64,000 bases of DNA, taken from the NCBI RefSeq assembly GCF_024199985.1, contig NZ_JANARS010000002.1, positions 186,001 through 250,000 on the forward strand, written 5' to 3'. A program made the position numbers and the translations under genes. Shown here piece after piece: positions 16,482 to 25,733 of this stretch. This DNA comes from Nocardioides pinisoli. Lineage in GTDB: Bacteria > Actinomycetota > Actinomycetes > Propionibacteriales > Nocardioidaceae. The notes under the pieces were generated by a model. That model was not told where the DNA came from. It saw nothing but the letters and a program-made list of their open reading frames with translations, and did not search any database. Positions within the stretch are counted from its first letter, which is position 1, and each line of letters opens with the position of its first letter.

Positions 16482-18248
16482 TCAGTGGTCGCGCAGCGGG
16501 ACCTCGTCGGTGTCACGCAGGCGGTGGTCGTCGAACTGGTGACCGTCGACCGGGTGGTCGAGACCGGCCTGGAGCTCCGCCTCGTGCTCGGCGTGGTGGT
16601 GCGCCTCCTCGAGCTCGGCCCGCGTGGGCTTCTGCACGTTGTGGCTGTACATCCACGACGAGAGCCTGGCCCGCAGCCTCTCCGAGCGCGAGTTGGGCGC
16701 TGCCACGCCGGCGGCGTCCGTGTCGCTCCCGACCGAGTACACCTCGTCACGGTCGCGCGCGGTGAGGGTGTAGGCGGACGTCTCGCTGATCGGCAGGTGC
16801 CGCTCGGCGTAGGCGCCCTCCGGGGAGCGGGTGATGATGCCCGTCTCGTAGCCGTGGAGCAGCTTCTCGTTGTCGTGGCGCTGCAGCGAGATGCACCAGC
16901 GCCGCGTGATCCAGAACGCCAGGAGCGGGCCGAGGAAGATGGCCACGCGCATGAAGTAGGTGATCTGGTTGATGCTCAGGTCGAGCTTGATGGCGATGAT
17001 GTCGTTGCCGCCCGCGGCCCAGGCGAGGCCGTAGAAGGTCATCAGCGACACCATGACCGCCGTGCGCGTCGGCGCGTTGCGCGGGCGCTGGAGCAGGTGG
17101 TGGTCGCGCTTGTCGCCGGTGATCCAGCCCTCGATGAAGGGCAGCAGCATCAGGATGACCAGCATCAGCGGGGGCACGATGAGGATCGGAAGCATCACGT
17201 TCCACGAGATCGTGTAGCCGAAGATCACCGTCTCCCAGCCGGTCGGGATGATGCGCAGGAGGCCGTCGGGCCAGCCCATGTACCAGTCGGGCTGCGAGCC
17301 GGCCGTCACCTTGGTCGGGTCGTAGGGGCCGAACTTCCACACCGGGTTGATCGACATCAGGCCGCCCATGATGGCGATGACGCCGAAGACCATGAAGAAG
17401 AAGCCACCCGCCTTGGCGGCGTAGACCGGCAGCATCGGGAAGCCGACGACGTTCTGCTCGGTGCGACCGGGGCCGGGCCACTGCGTGTGCTTGTGGTAGA
17501 CGAGCAGCAGCATGTGGGCGGCGATCAGCGCGAGCAGGATGCCCGGGATCAGCAGCACGTGGATGATGTAGAGGCGCGGGATGATCGACTCGCCGGGGAA
17601 CTCGCCGCCGAAGAGCAGGAACGACATGTAGCTGCCGGCGACCGGGGTCGCCTTGAGGAAGCCGTCGGCCGCCCGGACGCCGGTGCCGGAGAGCAGGTCG
17701 TCGGGGAGCGAGTAGCCGGTGAAGCCCTCGAGCGTGCCGAGCAGCAGCAGCAGGCAGCCGATGACCCAGTTGAGCTCACGCGGCTTGCGGTAGGCGCCGG
17801 TGAAGGCCACGCGGAGCAGGTGGACCATCATCGAGGCGATGAAGATCGCTGCCGCCCAGTGGTGCATCTGGCGCATCAGCAGGCCGCCGCGCACGTCGAA
17901 GGAGATGTGCAGCGTCGAGGCCATCGACTCCGACATCCCGACGCCGCGCAGCTGGTCGTAGGAGCCCTCGTAGGTGATGTGGCCCATCGACGGGTTGAAC
18001 CACAGGGTGAGGAACACACCCGTGAGCAGCAGGACCACGAAGCTCCACAGGGCGATCTCGCCGAGCATGAACGACCAGTGGTCGGGGAAGACCTTGCGCA
18101 GGTTCTTCTTCATGGCCGTGGCGAGGCCGAGGCGGTCGTCGGCCCACGAGGCCAGCGAGCCGGCGGGGCCGGGCTTGGACGCGGTCGCAGCGGTCGTGCC
18201 GTTGCTGGTCGCGACCTTGCTGGTGTCGATCCTGGAGTCCGTGCTCAC
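16482..18248 (-). CDS. qcrB: Cytochrome bc1 complex cytochrome b subunit
   Basis: The 588-residue membrane protein carries the cytochrome b pattern: FPDHWSFMLGEIALWSFVVL, SFDVRGGLLMRQMHHWAA (heme ligand His), RKPRELNWVIGCLLLLLGTL, GYSLPDDLLSGTG, LHVLLIPGILLALIAAHMLL-type helix, and PDWYMGWPDGLLR (the PEWY-equivalent quinol site as PDWY). It oxidises menaquinol and sends electrons to QcrA and QcrC. A long cytoplasmic C-terminal tail with an acidic, His-rich end (HHHAEHEAELQAGLDHPVDG) is typical of actinobacteria. GTG start overlaps the qcrA stop. Confidence 0.96.
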   Translation of the reverse strand: MSTDSRIDTSKVATSNGTTAATASKPGPAGSLASWADDRLGLATAMKKNLRKVFPDHWSFMLGEIALWSFVVLLLTGVFLTLWFNPSMGHITYEGSYDQLRGVGMSESMASTLHISFDVRGGLLMRQMHHWAAAIFIASMMVHLLRVAFTGAYRKPRELNWVIGCLLLLLGTLEGFTGYSLPDDLLSGTGVRAADGFLKATPVAGSYMSFLLFGGEFPGESIIPRLYIIHVLLIPGILLALIAAHMLLLVYHKHTQWPGPGRTEQNVVGFPMLPVYAAKAGGFFFMVFGVIAIMGGLMSINPVWKFGPYDPTKVTAGSQPDWYMGWPDGLLRIIPTGWETVIFGYTISWNVMLPILIVPPLMLVILMLLPFIEGWITGDKRDHHLLQRPRNAPTRTAVMVSLMTFYGLAWAAGGNDIIAIKLDLSINQITYFMRVAIFLGPLLAFWITRRWCISLQRHDNEKLLHGYETGIITRSPEGAYAERHLPISETSAYTLTARDRDEVYSVGSDTDAAGVAAPNSRSERLRARLSSWMYSHNVQKPTRAELEEAHHHAEHEAELQAGLDHPVDGHQFDDHRLRDTDEVPLRDH

Positions 18249-19357
18249 AGCTTCTCACGCTCCCAAAAGCTTGCCCCGATGGGCTCGGTGAAGTCGCTCT
18301 GCGCGACCAGGTAGCCCTCGTCGTCCACCGCTAGGGGCAGCTGGGGAAGGGGGCGGGCAGCCGGACCGAAGACCACGCGAGCGTGGTCGGCGAGGTCGAA
18401 GGTCGACTGGTGGCACGGGCACAGCACGTGGTGGGTGGTGCGCTCGTAGAGGGAGATCGGGCAACCCACGTGGGTGCAGATCTTCGAGTAGCAGATGATG
18501 CCGTCGACGGTCCACTTCTCGCGGCCCTCGAGCGGGGTGATCTCGTCGGGGTCCATCCGGACGACGATGATGGCGGCCTTGGCCTTCTCGGCCTGCTCCT
18601 CCGCGCCGTGGAGCTCGGGGTAGCCGTTCTCCTCGCTCGGGAACATGGCCTCGGCGGTGCCGTTGATCAGGTCACCCATCTCGACCTCGCTGGCGAGGAT
18701 CGGCGTGCCGACCACGTCGCGCACCAGGCGCATGCCGGGCTCCCAGATCGTGTTCCCGAGCTTGTCGATGTCGAGCGCGTCGCCGGGGGCGAGGTCGCGC
18801 AGCAGCACGACCGCGGGCAGCCCGAGCACGCCGACGGCGCCGATCATGGTGTTGCGCACCAGCGGGCGACGGCCGATGCCGGCCTCGGCCAGGCCGTCGT
18901 TGAGCGCCTGGACGGTGGCGTCGCGATCCTCCTGCGGGGACGCGGCCGGGTGGCGCATCTCGACCATCTCGTGGTCGGCCATCAGCTTGCGCGCCAGGTG
19001 GATGATGCCGGTGCCGATGAGCAGCAGGCTGATGCCCAGGGTCAGGCCCAGGGTGATCGTGGAGGCACCGAGACCGGCGAAGGTGTCCCAGTTGTCGCCG
19101 ACCTCGAACGAGAAGTAGGCCACCACGAACAGGATCGCGCTGATCATCGCCGCGATGAACATCGCCGCGATCTGGCGCTCGGCACGCTTCTCGGCCTTGG
19201 GGTCGACGTCGGTCGGGCGCCACGTGTGGGCGGGCAGGCCCGGGTCGGCGATCGGCTCGGCCTCGCGGTGCGTGGGCACGTGGGTGTCGTAGGGCACGGG
19301 GGTGCCGTCCGGCGCGTTGACCGGGTGCTTCGGCGTCGAGGAGTTGTCGTTGCTCAC
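18245..19357 (-). CDS. qcrA: Rieske iron-sulfur subunit of bcc complex
   Basis: The 370-residue protein has three N-terminal hydrophobic segments (IAAMFIAAMISAILFVVAYF, STITLGLTLGISLLLIGTGI and MIGAVGVLGLPAVVLLRDL), as in actinobacterial Rieske proteins, then the 2Fe-2S domain with CTHVGC (294-299) and CPCHQSTF (313-320), whose cysteines and histidines bind the cluster. It shuttles electrons from menaquinol at QcrB to the diheme QcrC. GTG start overlaps the qcrC stop; stop overlaps the qcrB GTG. The cluster would be delivered by Fe-S carriers such as the ErpA protein encoded 11 kb away. Confidence 0.96.
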   Translation of the reverse strand: MSNDNSSTPKHPVNAPDGTPVPYDTHVPTHREAEPIADPGLPAHTWRPTDVDPKAEKRAERQIAAMFIAAMISAILFVVAYFSFEVGDNWDTFAGLGASTITLGLTLGISLLLIGTGIIHLARKLMADHEMVEMRHPAASPQEDRDATVQALNDGLAEAGIGRRPLVRNTMIGAVGVLGLPAVVLLRDLAPGDALDIDKLGNTIWEPGMRLVRDVVGTPILASEVEMGDLINGTAEAMFPSEENGYPELHGAEEQAEKAKAAIIVVRMDPDEITPLEGREKWTVDGIICYSKICTHVGCPISLYERTTHHVLCPCHQSTFDLADHARVVFGPAARPLPQLPLAVDDEGYLVAQSDFTEPIGASFWEREKL

Positions 19358-20226
19358 GCGTTCACCTTGCTCTTCTTGCTGCGGGTCGTGTGCGAGGCGA
19401 TCCAGACCGCTGCACCCACGAGTCCACCGATGCCGACCACCCAGGCGAACAGGCCCTCGGAGACCGGACCCAGTCCGCCCAGGGTGAAACCGGCGTACTC
19501 GGGGGTTTCCTCGAGACTACCGAGGTAGGCAATGACGTCGCGCTTCTCCTCCGGCGAGAGGTTGCCGTTGCTGAAGTTGGGCATCTGCTGGGGGCCGGTG
19601 AGCATCGCCTCGAAGATGTACTTGGGCTCGACGCCGTGGAGCGAGGGCGCGTAGCCGCCGCGAGGCATGGCGCCGCCGGCACCGTTGAAGTTGTGGCACG
19701 CGGTGCAATTGGTCAGGAAGATCTGGCCGCCGCGGGAGATGGCCTCCTGGCGCTCCTCCTCCGACAGGTCGTCGATGGAGTAGTCGGCCTCGTTGGGGAT
19801 GGCCGGGCCGGGGCCCAGCGAGGCGACGTACGCCGCCAGCGCGGCGATCTCCTCGTCGCTGAAGACGACCGGCTTGCGCGGGGCCTGCTGGCCCGGGGCC
19901 GCCATCGGCATGCGGCCGGTGCCGACCTGGAAGTCGACGGCGGCGGCGCCCACGCCGACCAGCGAGGGGCCGAGCTGGTAGCCGTCGCGGACGGTGGGCA
20001 CGCCCTCGCCGTTCTGGCCGTGGCAGAACGCGCAGCTGGCCAGGAAGAGCTCCTTGCCCTGCGCGACCTGCTCGGTCTCGCTCGGCTGCGAGTCAGCCTG
20101 GGCGGGGGAGAAGGCCGTGTAGAGGGAGCCGCTGATGAGCAGCCCCAGCAGCAGCACGGCGAGACCCGCAAGAGGTCCCCGACGGTGCCGGGAGAGGCGA
20201 CCAGCGGTTCGGTTCAGCAAACGCAC
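19354..20226 (-). CDS. qcrC: Diheme cytochrome c subunit of bcc complex
   Basis: The 290-residue protein has an N-terminal signal/anchor, two CxxCH heme sites (CAFCH 65-69 and CTACH 174-178) each followed by a distal MP-type methionine segment (GRMPMAAPG; QMPNFSNG), and a C-terminal membrane helix ending in a basic RSKKSKVN tail. The tandem-c arrangement allows direct electron transfer to CtaC without a soluble cytochrome c, the hallmark of the actinobacterial bcc-aa3 supercomplex. GTG start; it heads the qcrC-qcrA-qcrB set, 47 nt downstream of ctaE on the same strand. Confidence 0.96.
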   Translation of the reverse strand: MRLLNRTAGRLSRHRRGPLAGLAVLLLGLLISGSLYTAFSPAQADSQPSETEQVAQGKELFLASCAFCHGQNGEGVPTVRDGYQLGPSLVGVGAAAVDFQVGTGRMPMAAPGQQAPRKPVVFSDEEIAALAAYVASLGPGPAIPNEADYSIDDLSEEERQEAISRGGQIFLTNCTACHNFNGAGGAMPRGGYAPSLHGVEPKYIFEAMLTGPQQMPNFSNGNLSPEEKRDVIAYLGSLEETPEYAGFTLGGLGPVSEGLFAWVVGIGGLVGAAVWIASHTTRSKKSKVNA

Positions 20227-20272
20227 TTTTGAGTCCTTGCCAGTTGCGACGGTGTTGGCTGTCTGGGGGTGC

Positions 20273-20914
20273 TTACTGGATGACGTAGATCGTGAAGAAC
20301 AGTCCGATCCAGACCACGTCGACGAAGTGCCAGTAGTAGGACACGACGATGGCGGTGACGGCTTGCTCGTGGGTGAAGCGCCGGGCCAGGTAGGTGCGGC
20401 CGAGGACGAACAGGAACGCGATCAGGCCGCCGGCCACGTGGATGCCGTGGAAGCCGGTGGTCAGGTAGAACATCGAGCCGTAGGCCGAGCTCGGGATGGT
20501 GACGCCGTGCTCGATGAGCTCGGCGTACTCCAGCGCCTGGCCGCCGATGAAGATCGCGCCCATGACGTAGGTCAGGATGAACCACTCGCGCAGGCCCCAC
20601 TTGGTGAAGTTGAGCAGGCCGCCGGTGCGCCCGACCTGGCCGCGCTCGGCGGCGAAGACGCCCCACTGGCAGGCGAAGGACGACGCGACCAGGATCGCGG
20701 TGTTGGCGGTGGAGAACGGGACGTTGAGCAGTGCGGTCTCCTGCTCCCACAGCTCCGGGCTCACCGCACGGATGGTGAAGTAGGACGCGAACAGCGCCGC
20801 GAAGAACATCAGCTCGCTCGAGAGCCAGATGATCGTGCCCACGCTGACCATGCTGGGTCGGTCGTGGTGCCCGTGCAGACGGGAGGCCGGAATCGTCGCA
20901 GTTGCTGTCGCCAC
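20273..20914 (-). CDS. ctaE: Cytochrome c oxidase subunit III
   Basis: The 213-residue protein has [20 protein letters not shown] at the N-terminus and helices ending with [20 protein letters not shown] and [12 protein letters not shown], the canonical subunit III C-terminus. It completes the aa3 oxidase. GTG 20914 is chosen; a longer open frame exists upstream, but CATAAT, a good -10 hexamer, lies six bases before this GTG, implying a leaderless transcript. It is followed by qcrC after 47 nt, giving the ctaE-qcrCAB order known from M. tuberculosis. Confidence 0.93.
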   Translation of the reverse strand: MATATATIPASRLHGHHDRPSMVSVGTIIWLSSELMFFAALFASYFTIRAVSPELWEQETALLNVPFSTANTAILVASSFACQWGVFAAERGQVGRTGGLLNFTKWGLREWFILTYVMGAIFIGGQALEYAELIEHGVTIPSSAYGSMFYLTTGFHGIHVAGGLIAFLFVLGRTYLARRFTHEQAVTAIVVSYYWHFVDVVWIGLFFTIYVIQ

Positions 20915-20920
20915 GCAATC

Positions 20921-20926
20921 ATTATG
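20921..20926 (-). promoter_or_regulatory. Candidate -10 element for leaderless ctaE-qcrCAB transcript
   Basis: On the minus strand CATAAT ends 6 nt before the ctaE GTG, so transcription would begin at or next to the start codon. No convincing -35 was seen. The divergent CtaG-like gene has a similar CATAAA 9 nt before its GTG (20974-20979). Confidence 0.4.
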
Positions 20927-20988
20927 GCCGTAGGTGGCGACGAGGGGCACCCCGACCCCCTGTGTTGTGGCGTCATAAAGTTCACAAC

Positions 20989-21915
20989 GTGCCCACCGCC
21001 CTCCTCGCCCTCTCTGCGGACGCCTCCGAGGTCCTCCCGAGATTCACGCTCGGACGGGTCCTGACGGACTGGTCGATCGACCCGATCCCGTTCGTCGTGA
21101 CGATCTGGGCCGTCGGGCTCTACGCCCTCGGGGTGGGCGTGCTGCGCCGTCGCGGGGACAGCTGGCCGGTCGGCCGGACGCTGGCCTTCGTGGGGCTCGG
21201 GATGGGCTCGTTCGCCTTCGCCACCATGTCGGGGCTGGGCATCTACGACACCACGCTCCTGAGCGTGCACATGGTCCAGCACATGGTGCTGTCGATGATC
21301 GTGCCGCTCGCCCTGGCGCTCGGCGCTCCGGTGACCCTCGCCCTGCGCACGCTGCCCGCGACGCCCCGGCGGTGGCTGCTGGCCGTGCTCCACTCACGGC
21401 TGGCCAAGGTCCTGGCGTTCCCGCCGCTCGCGTTCGTGCTCTACGTCGCGTCGCCATGGGCGCTCTACTTCAGCCCCTGGTACGACGCCAGCCTCAGCTC
21501 GTCCTTCGTCCACCAGATGATGCACATCCACCTCGTGCTGGTCGGGACGCTGTTCTTCTGGCCCCTGATGGGCGTCGACCCGGTGCCCGGCCGGGTCGGC
21601 TATCCCTTCCGCGTGCTCCTCACGCTCATGACGCTGCCCTTCCACGCGTTCCTGGGCGTCACGATCATGGGCCAGACGACGCTCATCGGCGGCGAGCACT
21701 ACCTCGCGCTGCGCGAGGGGCCGATGGGCGCGTGGCTGCCGCCGGCGCTCGAGGACCAGCACCTGGCCGGCGGGATCCTGTGGGCCAGCGGTGACCTGAT
21801 CGGGGTCCTGTTCTTCGCCGTGCTCTTCACCCAGTGGGTGCGCTCGTCGATGAAGGAGGCGGCCCGGGAGGACCGGCGGCTCGACCTCGCGGAGCGGCGT
21901 ACGCCGACCGGCTGA
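20989..21915 (+). CDS. CtaG-family (caa3-type) cytochrome c oxidase assembly protein
   Basis: The 308-residue polytopic membrane protein contains histidine-rich helices characteristic of the caa3_CtaG family: [40 protein letters not shown] and [20 protein letters not shown]. This family helps insert copper or assemble cytochrome oxidase; it is unrelated to the Cox11-type CtaG. Its location divergent from ctaE supports that role. GTG 20989 is chosen because the region before it is the divergent promoter; no Shine-Dalgarno is visible, so it may be leaderless. It ends 47 nt before a receiver-domain gene. Confidence 0.85.
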   Translation: MPTALLALSADASEVLPRFTLGRVLTDWSIDPIPFVVTIWAVGLYALGVGVLRRRGDSWPVGRTLAFVGLGMGSFAFATMSGLGIYDTTLLSVHMVQHMVLSMIVPLALALGAPVTLALRTLPATPRRWLLAVLHSRLAKVLAFPPLAFVLYVASPWALYFSPWYDASLSSSFVHQMMHIHLVLVGTLFFWPLMGVDPVPGRVGYPFRVLLTLMTLPFHAFLGVTIMGQTTLIGGEHYLALREGPMGAWLPPALEDQHLAGGILWASGDLIGVLFFAVLFTQWVRSSMKEAAREDRRLDLAERRTPTG

Positions 21916-21962
21916 TGGTGTGACGCATGCCTCGGCGCCGGGGGAGGGTGACGACGGTTACC

Positions 21963-22388
21963 ATGCGTCTCGTGACTGAAGCTGCCGCCGACCGCCCGCT
22001 CAAGGTCCTCGTCTACAGCGACGACGTGAACACCCGCCAGCAGGTCATCCTGGCGCTGGGCCGCCGTCCGCACCCCGACCTGCCGGAGCTCGAGTACGTC
22101 GAGGTCGCCACCGAGCCGGTCGTGCTGCAGAACATGGACCGCGGCGACATCGCGCTGGCGATCCTCGACGGCGAGGCCGTCCCCGCCGGCGGCATGGGCA
22201 TCGCCAAGCAGCTCAAGGACGAGATCTACCAGTGCCCGCCCGTCGTGGTGCTCACCGGCCGGCCGCAGGACGCCTGGCTCGCCACCTGGTCGCGCGCCGA
22301 GGCCGCCGTCCCGCACCCGCTCGACCCGATCCAGCTCGCCGAGGCCGTCATCGGCCTGCTCCGGTCGTCGGTGCCGGCCACCTCCTGA
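21963..22388 (+). CDS. Stand-alone receiver-like protein (degenerate response regulator)
   Basis: The 141-residue protein has the receiver fold sequence pattern: acidic pair D20-D21 in LVYSDDVNT, putative phosphoacceptor Asp69 in [17 protein letters not shown], and [13 protein letters not shown] for the conserved Thr. The position of the invariant lysine is occupied by AVPHPLDP (115-122), so phospho-signalling is probably altered. There is no output domain. Similar small receivers occur beside cytochrome oxidase and trpD genes in actinobacteria, but I know of no assigned function. GTG 21972 is an alternative start. It is 44 nt upstream of trpD. Confidence 0.7.
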   Translation: MRLVTEAAADRPLKVLVYSDDVNTRQQVILALGRRPHPDLPELEYVEVATEPVVLQNMDRGDIALAILDGEAVPAGGMGIAKQLKDEIYQCPPVVVLTGRPQDAWLATWSRAEAAVPHPLDPIQLAEAVIGLLRSSVPATS

Positions 22389-22432
22389 AACCCCTCGGGC
22401 CGCCGCACGGTGGCGCCGATAACCTGACCCCC

Positions 22433-23461
22433 ATGTCCCACACCTGGCCCGACGTCCTCTCCACGCTGGTCGCCGGTGGCGACCTGACGACCGAGCAGGC
22501 GCGATGGGCCATGGACGAGGTCTTCGCCGGAGCGGCCACCCCGGTCCAGCTCGCCGGACTCGTCGTCGCGCTGCGCGCCAAGGGCGAGACCGTGGAGGAG
22601 GTCACCGGCATCGCCGACGCGATGCTCGCCGCGGCCAACCCGATCTCGGTGCCCGGCAGGCTCCTCGACATCGTCGGCACGGGCGGTGACCGCTCGATGT
22701 CGGTCAACATCTCCACGATGTCCGCGATCGTCGCGGCCGGCGCCGGCGCCCGCGTGGTCAAGCACGGCAACCGGTCGGCGTCGTCGAAGTCAGGATCGGC
22801 GGACGTCCTCGAGGCGCTCGGCATCCGGCTCGACCTCCCACCCGCGCGCGTCGCGGAGGTCGCGGAGGAGGCCGGCATCACCTTCTGCTTCTCCGCGGCG
22901 TTCCACCCCGCCATGCGCCATGCGGCCGTGCCGCGCCGCGAGCTCGGCATCGCCACCACCTTCAACATCCTCGGCCCGCTCACCAACCCGGCCCGCCCGC
23001 AGGCACAGGCCATCGGGTGCGCCGACGCGCGGATGGCACCGGTCATGGCGGGCGTGCTGGCCGGCCGCGGCGTCGACGCCTGGGTCTTCCGCGGTGACGA
23101 CGGCCTCGACGAGCTGACGACCACCACCACCTCGACCCTGTGGCGGGTCCACGAGGGCGTTGTCACCGAGTCGTCGGTCGATCCGGCGTCACTCGGCATC
23201 GCCCGGGCGACCACCGAGGACCTCCGTGGCGGCGACGCCGCCCACAACGCCGACGTCGTACGACGCCTCCTCGCCGGTGAGCAGGGACCCGTGCGTGACG
23301 CGGTGGTGCTCAACGCGGGTGCCGCGCTCGCGGTCTACGACGCACCGGACGCCGAAGTGGGCTCCGCTCTCGAGGCTGGAGCCGCGAAGGCTTCCGAGGC
23401 GATCGACTCCGGCGCGGCCCAGGCTGCGCTCGAGCGGTGGGTCGCGGCGACGTCAGCTTGA
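22433..23461 (+). CDS. trpD: Anthranilate phosphoribosyltransferase
   Basis: The 342-residue protein carries the TrpD hallmarks [20 protein letters not shown] (PRPP-binding GTGGD), [40 protein letters not shown] and [13 protein letters not shown]. It makes phosphoribosyl-anthranilate from anthranilate and PRPP in tryptophan synthesis. It is isolated from other trp genes, as its orthologue Rv2192c is in mycobacteria, where it also lies next to ctaE. ATG 22433 follows AACCTGACCCCC; no strong Shine-Dalgarno. Its stop faces the convergent YgjV-GNAT gene with a 1-nt gap. Confidence 0.95.
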   Translation: MSHTWPDVLSTLVAGGDLTTEQARWAMDEVFAGAATPVQLAGLVVALRAKGETVEEVTGIADAMLAAANPISVPGRLLDIVGTGGDRSMSVNISTMSAIVAAGAGARVVKHGNRSASSKSGSADVLEALGIRLDLPPARVAEVAEEAGITFCFSAAFHPAMRHAAVPRRELGIATTFNILGPLTNPARPQAQAIGCADARMAPVMAGVLAGRGVDAWVFRGDDGLDELTTTTTSTLWRVHEGVVTESSVDPASLGIARATTEDLRGGDAAHNADVVRRLLAGEQGPVRDAVVLNAGAALAVYDAPDAEVGSALEAGAAKASEAIDSGAAQAALERWVAATSA

Positions 23462-23462
23462 G

Positions 23463-24086
23463 TCAGAGCTCGAGGACGTACGACTCGCCCTCGCGCCGGA
23501 AGCCCAACCGGTCGTAGTAGGCGCCGACCATCCCGGGCGGCGTCACCACGCGGCGGATCCCGCGATCGGCCAGGAGCCCGCTCTTGCGCCAGACGAACTC
23601 GCCGGGGGAGAAGTCGCGGAAGCGCGGCGTGACGTAGTCGAGCAGGACGTCGGCCGTGTCGCCGTCCTTGCGAAGGAGCACGACGCCAACGGTCTCGTCG
23701 CCTTTTTGCACCAGGAAGGCGTCCTGGTCGTCCGACGGGTCGTGGACGAAGGTGGGGTTGAACTTGAGGATGTCGGCCCCATGCACACGCAGCGTGTGAC
23801 GGAGGTACTCGTCGGCGGGACCGACCTCTAGGACCTCGAAGGCGGTCTCGTCGTGGCGGTCCCGCAGCAGCCGGACGATGAACCACACGTTGATGGCGAC
23901 GAGGACGAGGTTCATGCCGACCATGGGCCAGACCTCGAGCGCCGCGTTGAAGACGATGAGGATCAGGCACGCGATCGCGTTGAGCACGCGCAGCCGGAGG
24001 ACGCTCGCCTGGAGGAGGGAATAGACGAGCAGCGCGCTGCCGCCCCATCCGAGGACGTCGAGCCAGTGGTCAGCGAGCCAGGTCAC
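23463..24086 (-). CDS. YgjV-like membrane domain fused to GNAT-like domain
   Basis: The 207-residue protein begins with two to three membrane helices (WLADHWLDVLGWGGSALLVY, LNAIACLILIVFNAALEVWP, MVGMNLVLVAINVWFIVRLL) resembling the YgjV inner-membrane family, followed from about residue 85 by a soluble domain with DAFLVQKGDETVGVVLLRKD and AYYDRLGFRREGESYVLEL, which looks like the end of a GNAT fold. The Q/RxxGxG acetyl-CoA loop is not clear, so enzymatic activity is uncertain. GTG start overlaps the stop of the DUF2142 gene (GTGA), linking the two in one transcript. Confidence 0.65.
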   Translation of the reverse strand: MTWLADHWLDVLGWGGSALLVYSLLQASVLRLRVLNAIACLILIVFNAALEVWPMVGMNLVLVAINVWFIVRLLRDRHDETAFEVLEVGPADEYLRHTLRVHGADILKFNPTFVHDPSDDQDAFLVQKGDETVGVVLLRKDGDTADVLLDYVTPRFRDFSPGEFVWRKSGLLADRGIRRVVTPPGMVGAYYDRLGFRREGESYVLEL

Positions 24087-25531
24087 GGCGGGACAGTACT
24101 GCTGTCCTGATCCCTGGACCACGCGGCGGGCCGGCGTCTTGCGTCGGACATTGTCGAGGCGTGCGATGATTCCCACATCATCCACCAGCCAAGTGGCGCC
24201 AGGATACCGGCGCAAACTGCCAGGGCGGGGCCTGAGTCTGTGGCGACGGCCAAGCACGTGGCGCCGAGTCCCATCGCCAACCCAGTGGCGACCTCTTGAG
24301 CCGCGGCCCACTTGAAGTCCCGTGGACCAGGTGTCTGTCTGACACTTGCCGCGATGAGCGGTACAGCGAACAGTAGGGGCAGCTCGTATCTTCCCTGCCA
24401 CGCATAGCCGTGCACCTCGTACGTCAGTATCGTCACGGCGATAGGAATGATCACGCCCACCGTCGTCACGGCAGCCATCGTGAGTCGTTCGCGACCTTCG
24501 GCCCGTTGCAGAGATCGCGCGAGGAACACCGCGAACACGACGAACCACAATCCGTAGACGATGAACCACAAGAAGTTGAACCGATACGGCATGGTGCCCA
24601 CCAATTGGATGATCCACACCACCCCGTGAGCGATCGCCGGGATGTCCTTCGTGCTCTCGGCCAGCGGGTCACCTCCCCCGCGCGTGGGGTCGTTAGGACG
24701 TACAGCGGCGATCCATGAGAGAGCGAACAGGATCGTCGCGACGAGAATAGCTAGGGCGGCGGGCGACTTCACGAGGTTTCGCCCTAGACTCAGCACGTGC
24801 CTTCGTCCGCGCAACAGCGCGAGGCTCGCCACGGCGCACGTCAGCCAGAACAGGCCAAGGGTGTGTGTCACTGACATTGTCGCCCCCGCGACACAGATCG
24901 CCCACGCGTTGTGGCGGTGGTCATCTGTTGTCAGCAGCGCGACCCACAGGAGTAGGGCGGAGGCCATGTGCACGCCGTTGGGCGCAGCCACCGTGGAGGC
25001 ATAGATAACGGCTGGAGTGAGGCACAGCATCACCCCACACTGTGAGCTGCGGTGTGGTGCCCGGATCGTGCTGTTCAAGATGACTGCCCACGTAATGAGC
25101 AGCGCACAGATGACTGCGCCGATCGCTCTGATGCCCCACACCGTTGCGGCTCCATCGAGCAGCCACGACGCCGGGGCGACGACGACGTACCAGACAGGAT
25201 TGGACAGCGCAGCAGTGGTGTTCATGAGTTCGGTCGACGAGTGCTCGCTCTCTTCCGAAGGCGAAGCCTCGACCGGTTCGCAGGCAGCAAGATCGAAGCC
25301 GTCGTGGAGCAGCAGGCACACGTCGCGTTGAACTTCAACTATGTCGCCTTCTACCGGGACCGCAGCCGAGAGGAACTCACCCGTCGAGATGCCCGACGCC
25401 TTCTTCACGTGCTCGATCTCATCGGCCCCACGCAGCATCGGCAGTGCGATAGCCCAACCAAGTTGGAGCAGTAGCACGCCGGCTAGGACTGAAGCGAAGG
25501 CTCGGGGGCTGACGGACCGGGAGATGGTCAC
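24083..25531 (-). CDS. DUF2142 family polytopic membrane protein
   Basis: The 482-residue protein has about a dozen hydrophobic helices with the DUF2142 pattern: N-terminal VLAGVLLLQLGWAIALPML followed by RGADEIEHVKKASG, VWYVVVAPASWLLDGAATVW, and a C-terminal EVHGYAWQGRYELPLLFAVP segment. DUF2142 proteins are GT-C-like membrane proteins often found in polysaccharide loci; no activity is established. The sequence is clearly less GC-rich than its neighbours (many A/T third positions, for example 24180-24700), suggesting acquisition by transfer. GTG 25531 is chosen as the start of similarity and of the first helix. Confidence 0.75.
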   Translation of the reverse strand: MTISRSVSPRAFASVLAGVLLLQLGWAIALPMLRGADEIEHVKKASGISTGEFLSAAVPVEGDIVEVQRDVCLLLHDGFDLAACEPVEASPSEESEHSSTELMNTTAALSNPVWYVVVAPASWLLDGAATVWGIRAIGAVICALLITWAVILNSTIRAPHRSSQCGVMLCLTPAVIYASTVAAPNGVHMASALLLWVALLTTDDHRHNAWAICVAGATMSVTHTLGLFWLTCAVASLALLRGRRHVLSLGRNLVKSPAALAILVATILFALSWIAAVRPNDPTRGGGDPLAESTKDIPAIAHGVVWIIQLVGTMPYRFNFLWFIVYGLWFVVFAVFLARSLQRAEGRERLTMAAVTTVGVIIPIAVTILTYEVHGYAWQGRYELPLLFAVPLIAASVRQTPGPRDFKWAAAQEVATGLAMGLGATCLAVATDSGPALAVCAGILAPLGWWMMWESSHASTMSDARRRPAAWSRDQDSSTVPP

Positions 25532-25733
25532 GCATTCACGAGCGATCGTTTGTGGCTGCACGACTCTTCTTTCGATCTTGCTGCTTGTACGTTTGGGAAC
25601 GGACGCCAGGCGGCAAGGTAAGCATGAACTCGTCATGGCTGTCAGACGTTCGCATCAGCTCGCACCAGGGAAGAACGCTAAGGGCTTGTCCGCGGACATG
25701 GGGCCGCCCCGAAGAGGCAGATACGGTGGAACC

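Noticed and set aside
20964-20988. Rex-type redox operator before ctaE
   Set aside because: The arms resemble TTGTG...CACAA, but the spacing (13 nt) is too long for the Rex consensus.
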